Shown piece after piece: positions 36,847 through 44,521 of a stretch of DNA of 64,000 bases (the stretch's first letter is position 1; each line of letters opens with the position of its first letter). Source of the stretch: Solilutibacter silvestris (GTDB lineage Bacteria; Pseudomonadota; Gammaproteobacteria; Xanthomonadales; Xanthomonadaceae); assembly GCF_002895945.1 (NCBI RefSeq), contig NZ_NPZB01000002.1, forward strand, positions 434,001 to 498,000. The letters are read 5' to 3'. The notes beneath the pieces are model-generated. The model was not told the DNA's origin. It made no database searches and worked only from the letters and a program-made list of their open reading frames with translations. Made by a program: the position numbers and the translations under genes.

Positions 36847-39800
36847 ATGGACACCAGAAGATTCTCCTTCGGCTTCACCTTGGCCCTGTGCGCGGCATTG
36901 TTCCTTCCGGGCATCGCCATTGCGCAGCAAGCATCGAATGGCAGTAGCGATACCACCACGCCTGCCACGCCGCTGAAATGCGACATGCAGGGATGTGTCG
37001 GCAAGGGCGGCCCGCTGTTCCAGATCAGGGCTTATGGCGAAACCCAGTCGAAAGCGCTCGGCAACGACCCCGATTCGCTGCAGCAGAACCGACGCGTGGA
37101 AACCGTGGCCGGGCAGTATTACAAGGGCGAAAGCAAGGTGTTGTCGGCCAACCAGGCCGTCATCAGCGGACGTTTCAGCGTGGACTTGCCGCAAGGCGGG
37201 ACATTGTGGGCGACCGAAGATCCCACGCTCGGGCAGGCGATTCTCAACGTCGCGACGGGATCGTTGGCGCCATTCAACGATGGTCGGGTCACCGAGCCGC
37301 TGCGCTTCCATGCCTACAGCAATTACGCCGCGTTCTACCAGCGCCTTGAGGTGTTGATCTACAGGGGAACCGACAGCGATCGCGTGAGGCCGTTGGCGAC
37401 GATCATCATGCCGGTCGGCGCGGTGACGGATGCGCAATGGGACGGTGAACTTCCTGCTGGATTGAACCTGCAAGCCGGCGATAGCTTGCAATACGTCGCC
37501 CGCGCCTATGCGCAGGACGGCAGCTTTGACGAAACCAATCCGCGCACCATCCAGTTGGTGACGCCGGCCGAACATGCGCGCGGGGCGCAGGGTTTGCGCG
37601 ACCAGGTCCAGCGCACGCGCACCGAAACGCTGGACACATCCACCGCCGAATCGTTGCAGGTCGTCGATTCCATCTACGGCAAGAGCGATCTGCGCCTGCA
37701 CAACATCCCGGTCTACGGTTCACGCGTGCGCATCATGGGACGTGACATTCCCGAAGGCATGCAGGTTTATATCGATGGGCAGAATTTCCCCATCGACCTG
37801 GAACGCAAATTCGTCGCCGAATTCCTCCAGCCAATCGGCATGCATCAGTACAAGATCCAGGCGAAGCCATCCACCGGGCCGGTTGCGGATGCCGTGTTGG
37901 ACATGCAGGTGACGGGCCGTTATGCCTTCGTCGCCGCGATTGCCGACCTGACGTTCTCCCACAACACTGCCAGTGGCAGCACCGATGCATTGAGTGGTGA
38001 TGCGCGCGATGCCAGCGGCTTCCTCAGCGAAGGCCGGCTGGCGTTCTATGCCAAGGGAAAATGGCGCGGCAAGTACCTGATCACGGCGCAAGCAGACACC
38101 GGGGAAAACAAGCTGGGCAACCTGTTCGACGGCTTCTTCGATGCCACGCCCAACGATATCTTCCGTCGTCTCGATCCGGACCAGTACTATCCGGTCTACG
38201 GCGATGACTCGCGCACCTGGCGTGATGTCGACACCCAGGGCAAGTTCTACCTGCGCGTGGATTGGAATCAGAATCAGGCGCTGTGGGGCAACTTCATCAC
38301 CGGGTTCACCGGCACGCAGTACGCGCAATACCAGCGTGCGTTGTACGGCGCGGCGTTGAGCTGGCGCTCGCAGGCGTCCACCGCGTTGGGCGATCCCCGC
38401 AGCCTGCTGAAAATCTTCGGTGCCGAAACGCACACGGCGGCGGGCCACAGCGAATTCCTCGGCACCGGCGGCAGCCTCTACTACCTGCGCCATACCGATG
38501 TGCTGCCCGGTTCCGAACAGGTGGTGCTGGAGGTGCGCGATCCCGCCACCGGAAGCGTCGAGACACGCGTCGGCTTGCAATCGGGCGTGGACTACGAGAT
38601 GGACAACTTGCAGGGACGCCTGATCCTGACGCGGCCATTGGCGCAAATCACCCGTGAGTCGGTGCGCACGCTGACCCGCGACACGCCACTCGATGGTTAC
38701 CGGCAGATGTTGCTGGTGGACTACGAATACGTGCCTTCCGGCTTCAATGGCGGCAACGCCACCGTCGGCCTGCGTGGCAAGCAATGGTTCGGCAACCATC
38801 TGGCTGTCGGTGCCACGTACGTCGATGAAAACCGCAGTGGCGACGACTATTCCCTGAAAGGGGTTGATCTCACGCTGCAGGCGGGGCGGGGGACCTATCT
38901 CAAGGTCGAAACCACGCACACGCAATCCACGGTGGCACCGATCTTCTATTCCGACAACGGTGGCTTGAGTTTCATCCAGCGCAATCCGGCGGACATGAGT
39001 GGCGCGCGTTCCGGCACGGCACGCAGCGTCGAGGCGCGCGCCAACCTGCAGGAGCTGGGCTGGACCAAGCGCGAATGGTCGTTCGGTGCCTGGTGGCGCG
39101 ATGTCGACAGCGGATTCTCCATCAGCCGCGACGACACTGGCCTGCCGACGAAGGAATACGGCGGCGAATTCCTCGGCTATTTCACCGACCACTTCAGCCT
39201 GTACGGGCGTTACAGCCACGCCGGGCGCGGTACGCAGGAACTCGAGCAGGCACAGCTGACTGCCGATTGGCAGATCACGAAAAACGGCCGGTTGGGCGGC
39301 GAGTTGACCCATCGCAACGAACGCGATGTCGGTTATGCGGCGGATGCCACGCTGTTGGCGCTCAGCTATCGCCAGCGCCTCGGGACATCGCTTGAGTTGT
39401 ATGGCATCGGCCAATACACCGTGGATGATGGCGGCCTCTACAAGCCCAACAACCTGCTGACCCTGGGCGGCAAATACCTGTTCGGGAATCGTTCCAGTGT
39501 CGGCGCGGAAGTCAGTGGCGGAAGTCGCGGCCACGGCGGCAAGCTGGACGGCGAGTACCAGTTGAGTCCGGATCACTCCGTCTATGGCGCCTACAACTAC
39601 AGCACCGACCATACCGAGCGCGACGGCCTGTTCAACACCGCACTGCAGTCAGGCTGGACGCTCGGCCAACGCTGGCGCCTGAACAACCGCGTCAATGTCT
39701 ACAACGAAAGCCAATACCTGAAGAGCAACTCGACTGCCGACAGCGGCATCGTCCACACCTTCGGGCTGGATTTCCGCCCCGTGCCGGGTTGGAACCTCGG

Positions 39801-40566
39801 TTTCACCTTGATGGATGGCCGACTGGACAGCACCGTCGGGCGCGTCGATCGCCACGCCTACAGCATCACCGGCGGACGCACCGATCCGCGACTGGACTGG
39901 TCGAGCAAGCTGGAATACCGCCGCGATCGCGGTGCCGAACAGCGCGAACAATGGGTGACCACCAATCGCCTGTCGTATCGCATCAATGAAGACTGGCGCT
40001 TGGCGCTGCGGGCCAATTACGCCGATACCAAGGATGATCTGAATCCGATCGCCGGTGCGCGCCTGGCGGAAGTGAATGCCGGTTTCGCCTGGCGTCCACA
40101 TGACAGCACGCGCTGGGCGGCATTCGGCAAGTACACCTATCTGTACGATCGCGCCTCGCTGGGGCAGGTGGATACCAACCAGTACGACCAGCGTTCGCAC
40201 GTGGTGTCGCTCGAAGGCATCGTCCAGCTGGATGACCACTGGCAGCTGGCGGGCAAGCTGGCCAGTCGCTGGGGCGATTACCGCATGGGACGTGGAGTCG
40301 GCCAGTGGCTCGACAGTCGCGCGGATTTCGCCTCGCTGCAGATCCGTTATCACCTGATCGCCCATTGGGACGGGCTGGCCGAATATCGCGTGCTCAAGGT
40401 GCGCGATGGCGGCGCCCTCGGCGGCTGGCTGGTCGGGCTGGACCGGCAGGTCAGCGAGAACTTCAAGGTTGGCGTCGGCTACAACTTCACGACCTTCAGT
40501 GGCGACCTGACCCAACTCGATTACCGCTACCGTGGCTGGTTCCTCAACGTGACCGGCCACTATTGA
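36847..40566 (+). CDS. Large outer-membrane beta-barrel protein (surface locus protein C)
   Basis: The 1239-residue protein has a signal peptide (SFGFTLALCAALFLPGIAIA). Residues 30-350 are beta domains, including a PEGA-like stretch (RDIPEGMQVYIDGQNFPIDL). The rest alternates short aromatic strands and polar loops over more than 850 residues and ends in Gly-His-Tyr, the terminal aromatic that marks barrels for BAM insertion. There is no TonB plug and no autotransporter passenger. The ATG at 36847 sits six bases after GAGGGGAG; one at 36841 overlaps that site. The gap to gene B is only 12 bases, so B and C are cotranscribed. It may anchor or export B; this is inferred. Confidence 0.85.
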   Translation: MDTRRFSFGFTLALCAALFLPGIAIAQQASNGSSDTTTPATPLKCDMQGCVGKGGPLFQIRAYGETQSKALGNDPDSLQQNRRVETVAGQYYKGESKVLSANQAVISGRFSVDLPQGGTLWATEDPTLGQAILNVATGSLAPFNDGRVTEPLRFHAYSNYAAFYQRLEVLIYRGTDSDRVRPLATIIMPVGAVTDAQWDGELPAGLNLQAGDSLQYVARAYAQDGSFDETNPRTIQLVTPAEHARGAQGLRDQVQRTRTETLDTSTAESLQVVDSIYGKSDLRLHNIPVYGSRVRIMGRDIPEGMQVYIDGQNFPIDLERKFVAEFLQPIGMHQYKIQAKPSTGPVADAVLDMQVTGRYAFVAAIADLTFSHNTASGSTDALSGDARDASGFLSEGRLAFYAKGKWRGKYLITAQADTGENKLGNLFDGFFDATPNDIFRRLDPDQYYPVYGDDSRTWRDVDTQGKFYLRVDWNQNQALWGNFITGFTGTQYAQYQRALYGAALSWRSQASTALGDPRSLLKIFGAETHTAAGHSEFLGTGGSLYYLRHTDVLPGSEQVVLEVRDPATGSVETRVGLQSGVDYEMDNLQGRLILTRPLAQITRESVRTLTRDTPLDGYRQMLLVDYEYVPSGFNGGNATVGLRGKQWFGNHLAVGATYVDENRSGDDYSLKGVDLTLQAGRGTYLKVETTHTQSTVAPIFYSDNGGLSFIQRNPADMSGARSGTARSVEARANLQELGWTKREWSFGAWWRDVDSGFSISRDDTGLPTKEYGGEFLGYFTDHFSLYGRYSHAGRGTQELEQAQLTADWQITKNGRLGGELTHRNERDVGYAADATLLALSYRQRLGTSLELYGIGQYTVDDGGLYKPNNLLTLGGKYLFGNRSSVGAEVSGGSRGHGGKLDGEYQLSPDHSVYGAYNYSTDHTERDGLFNTALQSGWTLGQRWRLNNRVNVYNESQYLKSNSTADSGIVHTFGLDFRPVPGWNLGFTLMDGRLDSTVGRVDRHAYSITGGRTDPRLDWSSKLEYRRDRGAEQREQWVTTNRLSYRINEDWRLALRANYADTKDDLNPIAGARLAEVNAGFAWRPHDSTRWAAFGKYTYLYDRASLGQVDTNQYDQRSHVVSLEGIVQLDDHWQLAGKLASRWGDYRMGRGVGQWLDSRADFASLQIRYHLIAHWDGLAEYRVLKVRDGGALGGWLVGLDRQVSENFKVGVGYNFTTFSGDLTQLDYRYRGWFLNVTGHY

Positions 40567-40568
40567 CG

Positions 40569-40639
40569 GAGTGGCCGCCATAGGCATGATGATCAATCTA
40601 TCGTCCCCCCACGATTGTGATCACCGATGGCGGCCACTC
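40569..40639. promoter_or_regulatory. 13-bp inverted repeat spanning the pncC start codon
   Basis: GAGTGGCCGCCAT (40569-40581) is the exact reverse complement of ATGGCGGCCACTC (40627-40639), which is the start and first codons of pncC. The loop is 45 bases. A transcript that reads through from surface protein C would carry both arms and could hide the pncC start; one started within the loop would not. It may also act as a terminator for the surface locus. Confidence 0.55.
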
Positions 40640-41127
40640 TTTCCGACTACGAACTCCAGGCACTGATCCACGAAGTCGCCGCATGGCTGCAGGCGCGGCG
40701 ACTCACGCTGGTGACGGCGGAAAGCTGCACCGGTGGCTGGATCGCCAAGCTCGCCACCGATGTCGCCGGGTCGTCGGCGTGGTTCGACTGCGGCATGGTC
40801 GCCTATAGCTACGAAGCCAAGCAGGCCCTGCTCGGCGTACGTCCGCAGACGCTGGAGCAGCAGGGTGCGGTCAGTCGCGAATGCGTGACGGAGATGGTGT
40901 CCGGTGCGCTGATCCATTCCGGCGCGAATATCGCCGTCGCGGTGACCGGCATCGCCGGCCCCGGCGGCGGTGGCACCGACAAGCCGGTGGGCACGGTGTG
41001 GATCGGATGGAAGCGCCGCGGCGGTTACGCACGTGCCGAAGTCTTCCATTTCGATGGCGATCGCGACGCCGTGCGCCGCCAGACCGTGGCGATGGCCTTG
41101 CGCGGATTGATGACCGAAACGGTTTAG
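40627..41127 (+). CDS. pncC: CinA C-terminal-domain family protein, nicotinamide-nucleotide amidase
   Basis: The 166-residue protein is a stand-alone CinA C-terminal domain with the active-site region TAESCTGGWIAKLATDVAGSS, here split by one turn, and VAVTGIAGPGGG. PncC deamidates nicotinamide mononucleotide to nicotinic acid mononucleotide and recycles NAD. In many bacteria it sits between mutS and lexA/recA; here the surface locus separates it from mutS. Its stop overlaps the convergent ychJ stop. Confidence 0.92.
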   Translation: MAATLSDYELQALIHEVAAWLQARRLTLVTAESCTGGWIAKLATDVAGSSAWFDCGMVAYSYEAKQALLGVRPQTLEQQGAVSRECVTEMVSGALIHSGANIAVAVTGIAGPGGGGTDKPVGTVWIGWKRRGGYARAEVFHFDGDRDAVRRQTVAMALRGLMTETV

Positions 41128-41504
41128 TCGATCACGCCGTCGACGTAGAACCAGCGACCCTCTTCGCGGACGAATCGGCTGAGTTCGCGCAGGTCGCGGC
41201 GGGCACCATTCTCCAGATAGCGCGCTTCGAAGCGGACTTCGGCGTGGATATCGTCGATGGCGCGATGTTCCGTCACCTTCAAGCGCAGCCATTTCGTGCG
41301 GGCGCCGGGTTCCAGCAATGGTGGTTGCGGTCGCGTCGATGGATGCCAGCTCGCCAGCAGGTAGTCCTCCAATCCGAGCACGTAAGCGCTGTAGCGCGAC
41401 CGCATCAGGGCTTCGGCATCGGCGGCCGGGATGCCGGTGTGGAGCGGGCCGCAGCAGTTGGCGTAGCGGTGGGCGGGGTCGCAGGGGCAGGGAAGATCGC
41501 TCAT
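41124..41504 (-). CDS. YchJ-family (UPF0225) protein with SEC-C motif
   Basis: The 126-residue protein begins with a SEC-C type zinc motif (CPCDPAHRYANCCGPLH) followed by the YchJ core (EALMRSRYSAYVLG and YLLASWHPSTRP). Its function is unknown. The ATG at 41504 overlaps the stop of the upstream HTH gene by four bases, so it is the last gene of a small three-gene operon. Confidence 0.88.
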   Translation of the reverse strand: MSDLPCPCDPAHRYANCCGPLHTGIPAADAEALMRSRYSAYVLGLEDYLLASWHPSTRPQPPLLEPGARTKWLRLKVTEHRAIDDIHAEVRFEARYLENGARRDLRELSRFVREEGRWFYVDGVID

Positions 41505-41707
41505 TCGACCTGATATTCCAGCAGGTCGCCGGGCTGGCAATCCAGCTCGCGGCAAATCGCATTCAATGTTTCGAAGCGAACACCTTTGACATGGCTTTGC
41601 TTGAGCAGCGACAGATTGGTTTCGCTGATGCCGATGCGTTCGGCCAAATCCTTGGACTTCGTCTTGCGTCGCGCCAGCATCACATCGAGATTCACGACGA
41701 TGGTCAT
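41501..41707 (-). CDS. Small XRE/Cro-type HTH regulator (YozG-like)
   Basis: The 68-residue protein is one helix-turn-helix domain: NLDVMLARRKTKSKDLAERIGIS then NLSLLKQSHVKGVRFETLNAICRELDCQPGDLLEY, each within the family pattern. YozG-type regulators are usually paired with a DUF2975 membrane protein, and one remnant of that kind lies directly upstream, overlapping by one base (TGATG). Confidence 0.88.
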   Translation of the reverse strand: MTIVVNLDVMLARRKTKSKDLAERIGISETNLSLLKQSHVKGVRFETLNAICRELDCQPGDLLEYQVE

Positions 41708-41941
41708 CAGACGAAGCCCTCGTTTTCCTTCTTCAGTTGCATGGCGATTTTTTTCTGTAGATGCAATTCACGGATCGCCATGATCGCCAATGCCAGGCCA
41801 GCGATGCCGATGGCGGTGATGAAGACATGGAGTGCATCGCTGCCGATTGGGGCGGTTGGCGCCACAAGCCAAGTCAGCGCGTAGAACCCGAGGAGCACGG
41901 TGGACAGAATCGTCAGAGTGATGGCGGGGGAGGAGTTTCAT
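41707..41941 (-). pseudogene. Small DUF2975-like membrane protein, frameshifted near its start
   Basis: From a GTG at 41898 the frame encodes 63 residues with two membrane spans and the end LKKENEGFV, as in DUF2975 proteins. The likely true start is the ATG at 41941, which has GAGG at the right distance. It reads MKLLP and then falls out of frame at a run of five C (41926-41930 on the plus strand as G). Removing one C would join it as MKLLPAITLTILSTVLLG, a natural membrane start. Even then it would be only about 78 residues, half the usual DUF2975 length. A sequencing error or a real slip are both possible. Confidence 0.65.
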
Positions 41942-42035
41942 ACTTGCCTCGGTCAATATGTTGATTCGCAGCGATTAATTTACTTAAAACATAAATATAT
42001 TTGAATTTCAATCTCTGCCTTGCAATTTGCATTTA

Positions 42036-42050
42036 TTAGCAGTATTACTA
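42036..42050. promoter_or_regulatory. LexA operator upstream of lexA
   Basis: TTAG-N6-TACTA is the LexA box described in Xanthomonas, and it ends five bases before the lexA ATG in AT-rich DNA. It would provide autorepression and induction by DNA damage. Confidence 0.8.
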
Positions 42051-42055
42051 CCCAC

Positions 42056-42706
42056 ATGAGCCAGTCAGACCTCAGCGCGACCCAGCAGGCGATCCTCGAC
42101 TTCATTGCCGAGCGCATTGAAGTCGATGGTGTCGCCCCCGCCCAGACCGAGATCGCCCGCGCCTTCGGCTTCAAGGGCGTGCGTTCCGCGCAATATCACC
42201 TGGAGGCGCTGGAAGTCGCCGGGGCGATTGCTCGCTCGCCCGGCAAGGCCCGCAGCCTCAAGCTGCTGCGCCCGCCGAGCCGGGTCCAGGAGTCGCTGGA
42301 ACTCACGCAACTCAGCGAAGACGCGGTGCGCCTGCCGATCCTCGGCCAGGTCGCGGCCGGCGCTCCGATCGGTGCCGACATCGGTTCCGACAGTTATGTG
42401 GTGCTGGATCGCGTGTTCTTCTCGCCAAAGCCCGACTATCTGCTGCGCGTGAAAGGCGACTCCATGCGCGATGAAGGCATCTTCGATGGCGACCTCATCG
42501 GCGTGCACCGCACCAACGACGCCCGCAGCGGCCAGATCGTGGTGGCCCGCATCGACGAGGAAATCACCGTCAAGCTGTTCCGCAACGGTCGCGACGGCAT
42601 CCGCCTGTTGCCGCGCAATCCCGATTACGCACCCATCGAGGTGCAGCCCGGCCAGGACTTCGCCATCGAAGGCTTGTACTGCGGCCTGATCCGGCCCAGC
42701 GCATGA
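42056..42706 (+). CDS. lexA: SOS repressor LexA
   Basis: The 216-residue protein has an N-terminal winged HTH (TEIARAFGFKGVRSAQYHLEAL), a linker and the S24 peptidase domain. Self-cleavage is expected between Ala101 and Gly102 (VAAGAP); the catalytic pair is Ser136 (GDSM) and Lys173 (VKLF). Activated RecA* stimulates cleavage and lifts repression of SOS genes. The start at 42056 lacks a visible Shine-Dalgarno but directly follows the LexA box. Confidence 0.97.
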   Translation: MSQSDLSATQQAILDFIAERIEVDGVAPAQTEIARAFGFKGVRSAQYHLEALEVAGAIARSPGKARSLKLLRPPSRVQESLELTQLSEDAVRLPILGQVAAGAPIGADIGSDSYVVLDRVFFSPKPDYLLRVKGDSMRDEGIFDGDLIGVHRTNDARSGQIVVARIDEEITVKLFRNGRDGIRLLPRNPDYAPIEVQPGQDFAIEGLYCGLIRPSA

Positions 42707-42869
42707 CGCGGCGTTTTCCGACATCACCGCGGGCAACGTGCCGCTGTAGCGCGATCGATTCAGCCTGCAGTCTGGATCGAGCAGCAGTCGTCGCAGCCTG
42801 TGCGATCACGGCCCCGCAGACTGCCTGCAACACACGAACATACATTCAATCTTGAAGAGGACGACCACG

Positions 42870-43895
42870 ATGGACGAGAACAAGCAGCGCGCACTGGCAG
42901 CGGCCCTGAGCCAGATCGAGAAGCAGTTCGGCAAGGGCTCGGTGATGCGCATGGGCGAACGCGCCGTGGAGGTAGTGGAAACCATCGGCACAGGTTCGTT
43001 GATGCTCGACATCGCGCTTGGCATCGGTGGCTTGCCCAAGGGCCGCGTGGTGGAAATCTACGGGCCGGAATCCTCGGGCAAGACCACGCTCACCCTGCAG
43101 GCGATCGCCCAATGCCAGAAAGCCGGCGGCACCGCGGCCTTCATCGACGCCGAACACGCGCTTGATCCGATCTACGCGCAGAAGCTCGGCGTCAATCTCG
43201 ACGACCTGCTGCTGTCGCAGCCGGATACCGGCGAGCAGGCGCTGGAAATCGCCGACATGCTGGTGCGTTCCAACGCCGTCGACATCGTGGTGATCGACTC
43301 GGTCGCCGCGCTCACGCCCAAGGCAGAAATCGAAGGCGAGATGGGCGACGTGTTGCCGGGCCTGCAGGCGCGACTGATGAGCCAGGCGCTGCGCAAGCTC
43401 ACCGGCAACATCAAGCGCAGCAATTGCATGGTGGTCTTCATCAACCAGTTGCGCCAGAAGATCGGCATCATGATGCCCGGGCAGAGCAATGAAGTGACCA
43501 CAGGCGGCAACGCGCTCAAGTTCTATGCTTCGATACGCCTCGACATCCGTCGCATCGGTGCGATCAAGAAGGGCGAGGAAATCATTGGCAACCAGACCCG
43601 CATCAAGGTGGTCAAGAACAAGCTGGCGCCGCCGTTCAAGCAGGTCATCACCGAAATCCTCTACGGCGAGGGCATCAGCCGCGAAGGCGAACTGATCGAC
43701 ATGGGCGTCGAGGCCAAGCTGGTCGAGAAGTCCGGTGCCTGGTACAGCTGCGGTAGCGAGCGCATCGGACAGGGCAAGGAGAACGCCCGCCAGTATCTGA
43801 AGGAAAACCCGGCAGTGGCCGCGCAGCTGGAAGCCGCATTGCGCGAAAAGTTCGTGCCGCAGGAAGCCAAACGCAATGAGGACGCCGAGGACTGA
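42870..43895 (+). CDS. recA: Recombinase RecA
   Basis: The 341-residue protein forms filaments on single-stranded DNA, catalyses strand exchange and triggers LexA cleavage. The P-loop GPESSGKTT is at residues 65-73, with the VIDSVAAL Walker B strand, loop L1 (EIEGEMGD) and the [18 protein letters not shown] region of L2, split by a short turn. No TTAG-N6-TACTA is seen in the 163-bp gap to lexA. Its TGA shares an A with the recX ATG. Confidence 0.98.
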   Translation: MDENKQRALAAALSQIEKQFGKGSVMRMGERAVEVVETIGTGSLMLDIALGIGGLPKGRVVEIYGPESSGKTTLTLQAIAQCQKAGGTAAFIDAEHALDPIYAQKLGVNLDDLLLSQPDTGEQALEIADMLVRSNAVDIVVIDSVAALTPKAEIEGEMGDVLPGLQARLMSQALRKLTGNIKRSNCMVVFINQLRQKIGIMMPGQSNEVTTGGNALKFYASIRLDIRRIGAIKKGEEIIGNQTRIKVVKNKLAPPFKQVITEILYGEGISREGELIDMGVEAKLVEKSGAWYSCGSERIGQGKENARQYLKENPAVAAQLEAALREKFVPQEAKRNEDAED

Positions 43896-44416
43896 TGTCC
43901 GAACGGGATGACGCTTTCGGGACGACGGCGGACGGAGCTTCCTCGCGCCCCCGCCGTCGTACCCGGCCTGAACCGAGCCCGGCGCAACGTGCGCTCGGGC
44001 TGCTGGTTCGGCGCGAGCATTCCCGCAAGGAGTTGTTGCAGAAACTGACGATCCGCGGCGTCCCGGTGGCCGAGGCCGACGCCGCAGTGGCGAAGATGGT
44101 CAGCGCAGGCTGGCAGGATGACACCCGCTTCGCCGAGTCATTGGTGCGCAGTCGTGCATCGTCCGGCTATGGGCCACGGCGGATCCGCGCCGAGCTTGGG
44201 ACCCACGATCTCGATGGCGATCACTCGATGGCGGCACTGGACAGCTTGGAGATGGACTGGACAGCGCAGGCTCGCGACCTGATCCGTCGACGCCACCCTG
44301 CAGCACTGGACGGCGATCGTGCGGCGCAGCGCAAGGCTGCGGATTTCCTGTTCCGGCGCGGCTTTTCCATGGACCAGATCCGGGCAGCGATCCGCTCCGG
44401 TCCCGACGAGTCCTGA
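43895..44416 (+). CDS. recX: Regulatory protein RecX
   Basis: The 173-residue protein has a basic, low-complexity leader (residues 1-30) and three-helix RecX repeats (ALGLLVRREHSRKELLQKL, then GWQDDTRFAESLVRSR, then ADFLFRRGFSMDQIRAAI). RecX binds the RecA filament groove and limits its extension. The start overlaps recA by one base, so recX is translated with it. Confidence 0.93.
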   Translation: MSERDDAFGTTADGASSRPRRRTRPEPSPAQRALGLLVRREHSRKELLQKLTIRGVPVAEADAAVAKMVSAGWQDDTRFAESLVRSRASSGYGPRRIRAELGTHDLDGDHSMAALDSLEMDWTAQARDLIRRRHPAALDGDRAAQRKAADFLFRRGFSMDQIRAAIRSGPDES

Positions 44417-44521
44417 ATGGCCCGCACGGGGCGGTACTGATACCCTAGTCGGCCCGTTGTCCGCGTGTTTCCAGCCCACATTCTGTTGGCATCGCGGGCC
44501 ATTCGTCCCGATCCAGATGCC

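Noticed and set aside
42820-42869. GAACATACATTC upstream of recA as an SOS box
   Set aside because: It fits neither the Xanthomonas form TTAG-N6-TACTA nor the E. coli or Bacillus consensus.
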